From positions 1 through 24,979 of the forward strand of contig CAZPMT010000079.1 of assembly GCA_964587655.1 (NCBI GenBank): DNA of 24,979 nt. The letters are read 5' to 3'. The notes under the pieces are model-generated. The model was not told where the DNA came from, searched no databases, and saw nothing but the letters and a program-made list of their open reading frames with translations. The DNA is from CAZPMT01 sp964587655. Its GTDB lineage: Bacteria > Hydrogenedentota > Hydrogenedentia > Hydrogenedentales > SLHB01. Made by a program: the position numbers and the translations under genes. This document shows, in pieces, positions 7,820 through 16,581 of the stretch; within the stretch, counting starts at the first letter, position 1; each line of letters begins with the position of its first letter.

Positions 7820-10800
7820 CTCGTCACAATTCGGTTCCGGCTACGCCGGGCTGGGATTATCCGGGTTCGCGCACTTGCGTTGACGATGAGGAACGCACCG
7901 TCCCAACCTGAGCCACGTGGAGCGGCGGAAACAACCGTCGTGCCGTCCGGCGAAATTGCCAGAGGGCCTTCAGGTCCGCCGTATGGTAAACAACAGATTT
8001 CCATGGCCATCTTCAGATCCCAGATCTTCAAATCACCACGCCAGAAGAAAGCTACCCTTTCGGCGTTCGGCGTAATAGCTATGCAATTCCCGTTCAGAGA
8101 AGATCTTGCACCAACATGTCCCTTCAGTTGCAGGTCGCGGGACTCAACGCAACCGTCATATACCGGGGCTTCCTCGATCTCCCTCCGTGTACGCGATGTA
8201 AAGGGGACGGCATTAAGAAAGGCCAATCGATTTTCGGGAGCGAGGTCCTCATCCTTGAAATGGAACTCTGCAATCTGGAGTGGTTGTTCATCCCAGGATT
8301 CCATATGTCGGTAATCGGGCGTCGCCGGTGCTGCGTCATCGGAAATCGGGTTCTTGAAGGATCGCGATACGTTTCTGTTTTCTCCGTCCCACAATTCAAT
8401 TGTCGCAGACCCCTCTGGGTCGGTGTAGGCAGTCCACCGACCGTTGGGAGTAATGGCTGCGTAATCATCATAGGAGGATTCCCCGTTAAGGTCGGCCAGT
8501 TTCGCGCCAGTTCGCGAACACCATAATCTCGCTTGCTTAAGCGTTGATGTGGACACAACATGTTCTCCTTTGTCTAGAACGGCGACCGCAGTCACTGCCT
8601 CATCGTGTTTCTCGGATCGTACCCGTGCTGTGGAGTCCCCCTCCAGCTCCCATACTCGCAGAGCTCCGTCATTCCCTGCGGTAACGCAGTGGTTTGATCC
8701 CGGTATCATGGCTATCGAGACTACGCCGTACGAATGGCCCCAGAATGACTCGATCTGTTGTCCAGTCGCGGGGTCCCATAGCGTTAGCATACCCCTTTTG
8801 TCCCCGGAGACAATGCAGTTGCCATCGCAAGTAAATGCGACTGCGTTAATCGGGCTGTCGCTCTTCGTAAACGGTCGCAGCAGCTTTCCTGCCTTGAGAT
8901 CTCACAACGCCAGCGTTCCGTCATCGGACGCAGAGACAGATTGGAGCCCATTAGGTGAAATAGCCACTGCGTTCACCTGTTCCCTGTGCTGTTTCATAAC
9001 TTGCAGCACTTTTCCTTCTTGGACGTATATGATGACGACTGTCGAGTCTTCACATGCGGCAAGGATTTTGGTGCCATCATCAGTGAGGGCGAGAGCGCCA
9101 ATTGAGACGCGACCGTCAAGGAGTTGCTTTGGGCGTTTCCAGGTCTCAAGATCAACCATTTCGAGAGAACTGCGTGTTGCCCCGAATGCCATGCGGGCGT
9201 CGCGTGAGACGACTACCGCGCGAACCTCCCGGGCCCTCAGATCGACGCACTTGAGTTGTTCGCCTTCCCTCCAGTTCCAGAGCTTCAGTATGCCATCGAG
9301 CGAGCCCGTCACCAGCGCGTGGCCGCCCGGCATGACGGCCAAGCAGCAAATAAGATCGAGTTCGCCCCCGAATTGCGCAATTTGCACCTGTGTCTGGATA
9401 TCCCAAACCTTGCATTCTGAGAAACAGGAAACAATATGAAGGCCATCCGGAAGCACTATCATGTCGTTGGTGGAGAACCATCCAGTATTGATCGTGGTCA
9501 CAAGACGACCTGTTGCTGTTTCGAGGCCGCAGGACACTGGGCGTAGCCACGGGAGTTCCGTATTCTTGACTATGGAATTCCGAATCTCCTGAATAGTGGG
9601 CGACGTAAAGGGCAGTAGCCGTCCGTACAGCTGCCCAGAGAGTTGGTCAGGTGCGGAAGCCAGCACATAAGCCGACAAGCGTATCGAGCGATCAACCAGG
9701 CGGATATCTGGATCACCAACGCAAGCATCCATGGCAAAGTCGCTCAACAAGGCGTGGACGTCCGTAGCTTTGAGCTTGGCCCGAAGCCAACGATAGTCAA
9801 GCAGCAGCCGATGAAGCTCGTCGAGGTATCCCGCGGCATTCAGATGGTAGGGAAGGTTTTCAAAAAAATACCCGTCGGGAAGTACCTCATGCCAGGGAAT
9901 CATGATGCCCTTCTTTAATCTTCTCGCTACACTTGGGCAACACTTGGCGGCATAAGCGCGCAGCAACTTCTTGTGGATTTCTACCAGCTTCTTTTTGTCG
10001 TGCTGAAGAAAGCTGCGCACCATGTCATGGAGTGTGACTGTGGTCTTATCCTTGTCCATTTCAACTAAGGCTAGGTCGGCCAAGGCCTCGGCGATGATTT
10101 CAACGTCGCCGGCATCTGTGTTCCAGAAAGTCTGTAGCGCTAGACACGGAATCCTGGCTTTCTCCGGCGGGGCAGCAAGTTGCCAGAAGGCCTCATATTC
10201 TGTCTGGCTCAGGAATTCAGAGACACATGCCTCAATCACGTTCAGCAAAATGGTTTCCCCCCGCTGCGCGTCCAGATCGTCAAGAGTGTAGTCGGGTATG
10301 TACTTTTTGATCTGGTGCAGTTTGTTGTTCTTAAGGTAGCGGACTACCGTTGGGACGCGTTTGGGTCTTTTCTTCACCATCAGTCCAGCGATCTTGATGG
10401 CCAAAGGAATCCCTCCACAGCGATCAATTAACTCGTGGCACATTCCATCGAGCTGGGCCTGGGAAAACCCCGCGCATTTGCAGAACAGCGCTGCTGATTC
10501 AGCAAGTGAAAGGGGGCGTATCTGAATGATGTGGCCGGCCAAGTCAATATCGTCGAGAACACGCCGACTTCTTGAGGTCGCAAGGATACAACAGCTGCTT
10601 CCAAGCGAATGGAAGGGTTCCACTTGTGCAGCCGAGCACACGTCGTCCAGTATAAGAAGAAAAGGGTAATCCTTCGATAGTTCAGACAGTGATACTTGTT
10701 TCGTCGTTTCCCCCATCGTAGCCCTGTGAGCTTTGTCGTATTCTTCCTTCAATTCTGCGAAGATTTGAGCAGTTGAGGCAGCTATAGAATCACGAGTAGC

Positions 10801-10890
10801 GCGCCGACCAAGCGTGATCCAGTATATACTCCGCTTGAACACTTCGTTGACAGATCTGTCAGCCTCGGCTTTGTGAGCCTGAAAAACGGT
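7777..10890 (-). pseudogene. STAND-type NB-ARC ATPase with WD40 repeats, broken (lost P-loop, in-frame TGA)
   Basis: One reading frame spans about 1,040 codons and is open from 10929. The first ~300 codons are NB-ARC: SIYWITLG, Walker B (PFLLILDDV), TSRSRR, and the GGIPLAIKIAG motif. Next come a helical winged-helix-like part and, from about 9470 downward, a WD40 beta-propeller (SLDGILKLWNW, AVAISPNG, SASDDGT and others). At 8902-8904 the frame has TGA. The sequence reads DDGTLAL-stop-DLKAGK, exactly where WD40 repeats carry Trp in L-W-D, so TGG to TGA is the simplest explanation. The frame then continues intact (GMLTLWDPATG, DGALRVWELEG) to 7777. The P-loop is missing because the 5' end is replaced by IS630 sequence near 10885. 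The C-terminus may also be cut by the hairpin-bearing neighbour. Such proteins are signal-sensing STAND ATPases, often defence effectors. No effector domain remains. Confidence 0.85.
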
Positions 10891-11479
10891 CTTTTCCGCC
10901 GCAGTCCGAGAGGACTCCGGGGAGCGCAAGCGGACATGGGCTGTTGTCTCCTACGATGAGAAGCCGGGTATTCAAGCCATCGCGAACACGGCACCGGACT
11001 TGCCGCCGGTACCGGACAAGCATGCTACGCTGGGGCGCGACTACGAGTATAAGCGGCACGGAACCCTCTCGCTGCTCGCCGGCATCGACTTGCATGATGG
11101 CCGAGTCGTTGGCTTGGTGCGCGACCGCCACCGCAGCAAGGAGTTTACGGAGTTCTTGGACGTGTTGCATCAGTCCTATCCATCGGCATGGAAGATTCGC
11201 ATCATCCTCGACAATCACTCGGCTCATATCTCCAAAGAAACGGTCAAGTGGCTCAAGGCGTATCCCAACCGCTTCGAGTTTACCTTTACGCCGAAGCATG
11301 GTTCGTGGCTCAATCTCGTCGAGACGTTCTTCAGCAAGATGACTCGCTCCTTCTTGCGTTTTGTGCGAGTCAAATCGAAACAAGAACTCAAACAACGAAT
11401 CGAACAATACCTTGCTCAAGTGAACGAAGATCCCGTGGTGTTCCGCTGGACCTATCGCCTTGACGAAATCCAGGCATAG
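10883..11479 (+). pseudogene. IS630-family transposase, 5'-truncated
   Basis: About 198 codons remain of a transposase that is normally ~350 residues. Only the RNase H-like DDE_3 half is left. The first Asp is in SYDEKPGIQAIA, the second in IILDNHSAHIS, and the Glu is in GSWLNLVETFFSK, so the catalytic residues are all present. The N-terminal helix-turn-helix DNA-binding half is absent. The frame is open from a stop at 10880-10882, and the native-looking sequence begins at about that point, where the NB-ARC gene is also cut. No start codon with a ribosome-binding site exists, so it is unlikely to be expressed. The end of the element is probably near 11515-11520 (ATCTACTA), but the matching left end is missing. 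Confidence 0.85.
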
Positions 11480-11519
11480 GAATACGCATTGCAACGTTAT
11501 TTTACGAACGATCTACTAA

Positions 11520-11660
11520 GCTTACGGCGCAGGCGATTCTTGCCCCGGCGATAGTGCAATGGAGACGTTCTTGCGGATCTCAACGAACCACTTCATGGAG
11601 TACAACAGGGACAGAGCATTGGGGCGGCCTGGCTCAGGCATAGAGGCTGGAAAAAAGTGA
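11520..11660 (+). pseudogene. 3' tail of an unknown gene that preceded the JAB gene
   Basis: About 46 codons read AYGAGDSCPGDSAMETFLRI and so on, ending SGIEAGKK. They are open from a TAA next to the IS630 end to a TGA at 11658-11660. That TGA overlaps the GTG start of the JAB gene as GTGA, the same kind of 4-nt coupling seen between the JAB and E2-like genes. This suggests the end of a real gene whose body was removed with the insertion. In related bacterial ubiquitin-like operons the upstream gene is often an E1-type adenylyltransferase or a ubiquitin-like protein. The tail itself shows no motif that identifies it. Confidence 0.4.
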
Positions 11661-12885
11661 AGACCTTTGTCGGCAAAGACCGGAGGGGCAACATCAGGGC
11701 GGGAAATCAGGACCCGAAGGAGATGTCCTCTAGGTTCACGAATCCGGCGGACTACGTGCGGATCTACGAATCGGAGCTTCAAGCGATTGCAGCGGAATCG
11801 CTTGCTCGGGGTTCGGTGGAGACCGGCGGGGAGTTGTACGGCCTGCGGACGCATGCGCGCAGGGCGGTCGTACTGTTGGCTACGCTGCCGGGTCCGCGTG
11901 CAATTCACGAGCGTGAATATTTCGAACAGGACCTAAATTTTTTTTCTGCCGGGCGAATGCGTTTCTCAAGGAACAGTTTGGCCTGTTGTTTCACGGGAAC
12001 TGGCATTCCCACCACACCATCGGATTGAACGAACCCAGCTCGCGTGATCTCACCAGCATTCGCTCCCTCACCACCAAGAACAACCTGCCCGACTTCCTCC
12101 AGATCATCTTGACCCACAAACTCTCCGAGTCGGCGCGTCGTGTCAGTGAGCCGATGCCGGAACATGGATGGTCTTCCCAAGTAAGGTGCGGGCATGAGCC
12201 CATGTCTATAAAGCGGGCACGCGGGAGTCGTCGTCAGGCGAGCGCGGTCCAGGTCCACTGCTACGTGTGCAACCCACGCGCGACGCAGGAGGTAAGCGAG
12301 GTAGCAATTCGCCTGATCCCGGGCGTGAGTCCCTTCCGTCTCGCCCTGCGTGAGATCGGTGGTGCCGACGCGGCACTCCTCAGCTTCCCGAGCTCCTCCC
12401 TTTCTAATGCACGCATTTTCTTTCGGGATGTTGATAATTGCGAATCAAGGGGCTTCCCGGAGCAATTGCAGAAGGAGTTGCTAGAGCTGCCCGAAAAGGT
12501 TCTGGACGCCAGCCGCATAACGGTAGACGACGGGTATGCCGTTTTCACAGTCGCACTGTCGCCGTCGCGGGAGTTCCACATTGTCTACCGGATCGATGCC
12601 CCCATCGGGCCGGTTGGGGCTCTGGTTGAGGACGTACACGACCACGTACCGCGGGATGTAACTTTAGAAGTGATGTCCACAATGGGACGTTCCCGAGCGA
12701 CGGATATCTACCGGGCCCTGTGTCGGCAGTATGTGCACCCCGATGAGGCGCCCCCGGCAGATTCCCCGCACACACACCACGAGGAAGTCAGGGAGCAACA
12801 CGACAAAACGGCAGCATTGCCAAGCCAACCGGAAGACCGTTACACGCCCGAAACTGATTCCGCGAACAAGGAGAACCCAACATGA
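11657..12885 (+). pseudogene. JAB/JAMM (MPN) isopeptidase of a ubiquitin-like operon, frame-shifted at a T8 run
   Basis: JAB metalloproteases remove ubiquitin-like proteins from targets or mature them. The frame from GTG 11657 holds the N-terminal half (YVRIYESELQAIA, then VETGGELYGLR with the catalytic Glu at about residue 55). It runs to a run of eight T at 11938-11945. After a shift of -1 the frame continues as FCRANAFLKEQFGLLFHGNW and HSHHTIGLNEPSSRDL, which supplies His117, His119, Ser128 and Asp131 of the JAMM zinc site. So both frames together rebuild the active site, in about 409 residues. The run lies as AAT-TTT-TTT-T, a good -1 slippery sequence. Decay, sequencing error and programmed slippage are all possible. 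Later parts (IRLIPGVSPFRLALREIGG) are the usual family extension. The stop overlaps the E2-like start as ATGA. Confidence 0.75.
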
Positions 12886-13334
12886 GTTGGTCAATAAAAC
12901 GGGCTCAACGCTTGGACTGGGAAGAGAGCGCGTTGGCGCGAGACCTCCCTCAGTTTCATTTCTCTCTCGACATTTCGGAGTGCACCGCGGCATCTGGCTG
13001 GGAGCGATCACCGAGCTACCGCCATGACTATTGGCTTGTGGTGGGAATTCCTCGCGATTATCCGGAGCAAATGCCGCGACTTTATGTAGCAGAACCGAGT
13101 CCTTTGTATTGCTACAACGGGACACCTGCCCCGCCGAGTTCCCACAGTTTTCATACCGGTCCGCGCCATCCCACGGAGGGGGTTGTAGAGGTTTGTCACT
13201 GTCCCGAATCTTCATGGGATCCGTCGATGACAATCAACGACCACCGGCTCTGCCGGTGGTCGTTGATATATAGAAGGGCTAAGTTGCGCCGCGGTTCAGC
13301 CCTTGACGGCGCCGAGTTGGATGCCCTGCACTAG
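12882..13334 (+). pseudogene. E2-like (UBC-fold) conjugating protein, 3' end lost
   Basis: The frame starts with ATG 12882, overlapping the JAB stop by 4 nt, with AAGGAG 8 nt before it. It shows an E2-like pattern. There is a beta-sheet entry (YWLVVGIPRDYPEQMPRLYV), where the P-x-x-Y-P-x-x-x-P stretch is the E2 PF-Y-P-P equivalent. Further on is VVEVCHCPESSWDPSMTI, with a Cys (105) followed by W-D-P, as in the E2 catalytic Cys and W-x-P segment. The true sequence stops after SMTI at about residue 118, exactly where a 16-bp palindrome begins. The remaining codons to 13334 read through the palindrome and are unlike any E2. The C-terminal helices that E2 proteins need are missing. It was probably the transfer enzyme of the same ubiquitin-like operon. 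Confidence 0.6.
13233..13267. repeat. 16-bp perfect palindromic hairpin at the end of the E2-like gene
   Basis: ATCAACGACCACCGGC (13233-13248) and its exact reverse complement (13252-13267) are separated by TCT. It lies 29 nt beyond the stop of the minus-strand sugar-permease gene, so it could stop transcripts of that operon. No T-tract follows on either strand, so a classic rho-independent terminator is unlikely. The shape is that of a REP-type or IS200/RAYT-associated palindrome. It cuts the E2-like gene. Confidence 0.8.
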
Positions 13335-14159
13335 GTATCGCTGGAGCAGCACGAAGAGGATGATGAGCGGGACAATGTTCATGACCGACGCGGCCATGAT
13401 GAGGTTAGTCTGGCGTCCGTAGATGGTGTCGAAGTAGAGCATGCCGATCGGCAGCGTCCGGAGATGTTCGCTCTTGATCAGGACCAGGGGCCAGAAGAAG
13501 CTTCCGTAGTTGCCCATGAAGGTGAAGATGGCGAGCACGATCAGGCCTGGCCGCGCAAGTGGGAGTGTCACGTCCGCATACACGCGCCAATACGAGGCGC
13601 CGTCGATCGTGGCGGCCTCGTCGAGCGACTGTGGAATCGTCAGCATGAATTGGCGGAGCAGGAACGTGCCGAACGCGGTGAAGGACGCGGGGACGATCAG
13701 CCCGATGTATGAATCGAGCAGGTGCATTTTCACCATCAGCGTGTAATTCGGGATCATCGTCACGATGCCGGGGATCATCATCGTGGCAAGGTAGAGCTTG
13801 AACACGTGATCGCGTCCCGGCCATTTCAGGCGCGCGAACGCGAATGCCGCCAGCGAACTCGTGAAACACGAGAGCAGCGTGACCCACGCCGCGATGAAAA
13901 CGCTGTTGAAATAGTAGCGCTTGAACGAGATGTCCTTGTTGTTGAGGACGGCCGTGTAGTTTTCGGGATGCCATTCGACGGGCAGCGGGTTGAGCCGGAA
14001 CTGTTCGATCTCGATCATGGGCTTGAAGCTCGCGAACACCATCCAGAGGAAGGGCAGCAGCATCGTGCATGCAACCACGATCAGAAACGCGTGCGAGGCG
14101 AAGAAGCGCCCCGCGCGGAACCACCACTCTGAAAACGTGCGCCGTCTACTCGTTGACAT
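13296..14159 (-). CDS. Carbohydrate ABC transporter permease, MalG/UgpE type
   Basis: The inner-membrane protein has about 287 residues. It shows six hydrophobic segments (FLIVVACTMLLPFLWMVFAS near the start, then VTLLSCFTSSLAAFAFA and others). The EAA loop reads SLDEAATIDGASYWRVYADV, followed by LPLARPG, which is the contact site for the ATPase in binding-protein-dependent importers. The family is CUT1-type sugar permeases (MalG/UgpE). The start at 14159 overlaps the upstream permease gene by 14 nt and has GGAAG about 6 nt before it. A TTG at 14171 is an alternative start. It is the last gene of a three-gene operon with the other permease and the binding protein. The substrate is not evident. 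Confidence 0.95.
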   Translation of the reverse strand: MSTSRRRTFSEWWFRAGRFFASHAFLIVVACTMLLPFLWMVFASFKPMIEIEQFRLNPLPVEWHPENYTAVLNNKDISFKRYYFNSVFIAAWVTLLSCFTSSLAAFAFARLKWPGRDHVFKLYLATMMIPGIVTMIPNYTLMVKMHLLDSYIGLIVPASFTAFGTFLLRQFMLTIPQSLDEAATIDGASYWRVYADVTLPLARPGLIVLAIFTFMGNYGSFFWPLVLIKSEHLRTLPIGMLYFDTIYGRQTNLIMAASVMNIVPLIILFVLLQRYLVQGIQLGAVKG

Positions 14160-15108
14160 ATCGGCTTCCAAACCGCCAGTTGAGCAACGTTACCGCGAAC
14201 ACCATGATGAACAGCACCCAGGCCACCGACGACGCGTATCCGATCTGAAACTCTTCGAAGGCTTTTGTGTAGATGTAGTACGACAACGTGGTCGTCGTGC
14301 CCGCGGGACCGCCGAGGGTCATCACGCGCGCCTGCTCGAAGCCCCCCTGAAGTCCGCCGATGAAACTCATGATGACGATGAAGAAAGTTGTGGGCGCGAG
14401 TTGCGGCCACGTTATGTGACGGAATTGCGCCCAGCGTCCGCCGCCGTCGATGGCCGCCGCCTCGTAGAGTTCCTGCGGTATGTTCGAGATGCCCGCGAGA
14501 TAGAGCAGCATGTTGCCGCCGCCCGCCGCGGTCCAGATGCCCATGATGATGATTGCGTCGCGCGCGCCGAGACCAAACTGGCTCGATACAATTGCGACGC
14601 GCTCGGCGCCGAGCGCCAGCAGGTTCTTGGTCGAGGCGAGCCAGGTGGGCGCATCGACGTTGGTGAGGCCGAGTGCGTTCAGTCCCATCTCGATCAGCGT
14701 GTTGATCGGGCCGAAATTCGGGTTGTACAGCGCCTTCCACAGGATGAGCAGCGCGACGCCCGCCGTAAAGCTCGGCAGGTAGAAGAGCGTTCGATAGACT
14801 ACGATGCCCCGGAGCTTCTGGCCGAGCAGCACGGCCAGGAAGAGCGATGCGGCAATGGCGATGGGCATGCCGAGCATGAGGTAGATCGTGTTGACGAAGT
14901 ACAGCCAGAAATCCGGGTCCGAGAACAGCTTCGTGAAGTTGTCGAACCAGACCCAGCGGAAAGTGACAGTCTTCATCAGGTTCCAGTTGGTAAACGACGC
15001 GCCTAACGAGAAGACCACAGGACCCAGCGTGAAGACCACAAACCCGAGGAAGTTCGGCAGCAGGAAACAGAGGGCCGTGACGAGGACGAACCGGTTCTTC
15101 TTGTTCAT
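14146..15108 (-). CDS. Carbohydrate ABC transporter permease, MalF/UgpA type
   Basis: The membrane protein has 320 residues and six transmembrane segments, the first being FVLVTALCFLLPNFLGFVVF. The EAA loop is LYEAAAIDGGGRWAQFRHIT followed by WPQLAPTTFF. It is the partner of the MalG-like permease for import of a sugar or sugar derivative. Its ATG overlaps the stop of the binding-protein gene by 4 nt (ATGA), and its own end overlaps the next permease gene. The length and order (binding protein, then MalF-like, then MalG-like) are standard for CUT1 operons. The usual MsmX/UgpC-type ATPase gene is not in this window and must be supplied from elsewhere. Confidence 0.95.
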   Translation of the reverse strand: MNKKNRFVLVTALCFLLPNFLGFVVFTLGPVVFSLGASFTNWNLMKTVTFRWVWFDNFTKLFSDPDFWLYFVNTIYLMLGMPIAIAASLFLAVLLGQKLRGIVVYRTLFYLPSFTAGVALLILWKALYNPNFGPINTLIEMGLNALGLTNVDAPTWLASTKNLLALGAERVAIVSSQFGLGARDAIIIMGIWTAAGGGNMLLYLAGISNIPQELYEAAAIDGGGRWAQFRHITWPQLAPTTFFIVIMSFIGGLQGGFEQARVMTLGGPAGTTTTLSYYIYTKAFEEFQIGYASSVAWVLFIMVFAVTLLNWRFGSRYVNE

Positions 15109-16490
15109 GGCGCGTCCTCCCGGCGATCCCAGGCAGGTTTCGCGCCCGCGGCGACGTCGCGATAGTAGCGCTCCTTCAGGACCGGGTCCGCCTCGAGTTG
15201 CTCGATGATCGCCTTGTTGATCGCACGGGCCGCGTCGCGCACGGCCTCGGCGCCGGTCTTGAGGTTTTCGCGCAGGAGGTCGCCCTGCTTCAGGAGGATG
15301 CGGTCGACGGTCTGTCCGTTCACGTACAGGCTGACCTCCATTGGTATTGCATTCTCGAGGGCCGTGCGCCAGACCGCGTTGTAATCCTCTTCAGGGTGTT
15401 CCGGGTTGAACAGGAACTCTTCCGTGTAGTTGTACTTTATGACGGGCCCGATGCCATCGGCCTGGCGGTTGATCAGGTCGTTCCACGGTTTGCCGTGCAT
15501 GTACTCGAGGAATTTCAACGCCCCGTCGATTCTGTTTCCCTTGGCGTTCACGAGCGTGGACCGTCCGCCGCCGAAGATCCGTTTCGACGGGCCGCTCGGC
15601 AGTTCGACCGCGCCAAGACGGAGCTTTGCATAGTCCTTGTTTCTGAGAATGCACAGCCACCACCGGCCACCGAGGGCCATCGCGCCACGGCCCGCGCCGA
15701 ACAGCGAGATCACGCCCGAGCCCCAGCCGCCGGACGTGGCCATGGCTGTCTCCTCCGTCGGAGAGGGCAGCACGCCATGCTTGTGAATGAGATCCTGGTA
15801 GAACTGCGCGGCGGCCGCCGCTTCCGGCGAGTCGAGCGCGCTGCGCGTGCCTTGCGGGTTGTATATCGAGGCGCCCCATTGTCCGAAGAATAATGAGGTC
15901 CAGTCCCACGAGCCCATCATCAGCCCGAACTGGATTGGACGGCCCCGGTCGTCAAACCGCGTGAGTTTCTGCGCAATTGGGATGAATTCCTCCCACGTCC
16001 AGCCGCCTTGTGGGTAAGGGATTCCCGCTTCGTCGAAGAGATTTTTGTTGAACCAGAGCGCGGGCGCATGGGTGTTGTCCGGATGGCCATAGGCGCGTCC
16101 GTCTTGCACGACCAGCGGGATAAGACACGGCCAGTTTGCGTAGACGTCGATGCCGCGTTCGGCCATCGCATCCGTACAGTCCATCGCAATTCCGGAGCGC
16201 ACGAAGGCCGTCAGTTGAAAACCGCTGTAGCAATCGAAGACATCCGGTCCGACACCGGCCAGGCATTGCACGATTGTCTTCTCCATACCCGAATTTTGTG
16301 GGTCGAGCCGCAGGTAGTACTGAGGGTAGAGCCGGTTGAACAACTCGATCTGCTCGCGCCGCACGGGGTTGTCGTCGCTGATCCACACGATCTCGGTGCG
16401 ACCGTCCGTGCGCTCGGCGGGCCGCCACATCCACGCGACCGCCGAAAGTAACGCCAACACGGCGAAACTGCTGATAAACACGAGTTTCAT
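15105..16490 (-). CDS. Extracellular solute-binding protein, family 1 (sugar ABC transporter)
   Basis: The protein has 461 residues. An N-terminal hydrophobic segment (MKLVFISSFAVLALLSAVAW) carries no lipobox Cys, so it is either cleaved or stays as a membrane anchor. Motifs of family 1 binding proteins follow: ISDDNPVRREQIELFNRLYP, GPDVFDCYSGFQLTAFVRSG and APALWFNKNLFDEAGIPYPQ, then the GGWTWEEFI segment (the lid-domain W-T-x-x-E-F) and GPSKRIFGGGR. Together these suggest oligosaccharide or sugar uptake. It is the first gene of the operon. The ribosome-binding site is weak: GAGGGG stands 12 nt before the ATG. No strong promoter match was found. Confidence 0.95.
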   Translation of the reverse strand: MKLVFISSFAVLALLSAVAWMWRPAERTDGRTEIVWISDDNPVRREQIELFNRLYPQYYLRLDPQNSGMEKTIVQCLAGVGPDVFDCYSGFQLTAFVRSGIAMDCTDAMAERGIDVYANWPCLIPLVVQDGRAYGHPDNTHAPALWFNKNLFDEAGIPYPQGGWTWEEFIPIAQKLTRFDDRGRPIQFGLMMGSWDWTSLFFGQWGASIYNPQGTRSALDSPEAAAAAQFYQDLIHKHGVLPSPTEETAMATSGGWGSGVISLFGAGRGAMALGGRWWLCILRNKDYAKLRLGAVELPSGPSKRIFGGGRSTLVNAKGNRIDGALKFLEYMHGKPWNDLINRQADGIGPVIKYNYTEEFLFNPEHPEEDYNAVWRTALENAIPMEVSLYVNGQTVDRILLKQGDLLRENLKTGAEAVRDAARAINKAIIEQLEADPVLKERYYRDVAAGAKPAWDRREDAP

Positions 16491-16581
16491 ATACTAAGTC
16501 CGCCCCTCGACAGGAGTGGCCGAAGTCTACCTTATCCTCGAACCCTTTTCTAGGACCTCGAGCAGGCTACGGAAAAAGGCG

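Noticed and set aside
8902..8904. UGA read as Trp (altered genetic code)
   Set aside because: TGA ends several apparently intact or recognisable genes in the window, such as the DUF4838 and HU genes, so it is a stop codon here.
10859..11494. A 211-codon minus-strand frame across the IS630 region
   Set aside because: It is the antisense of the transposase, whose DDE motifs are clear on the plus strand.
13233..13267. A standard rho-independent terminator for the sugar ABC operon
   Set aside because: The stem is strong, but no T-tract follows on either strand. It is listed as a palindromic repeat instead.
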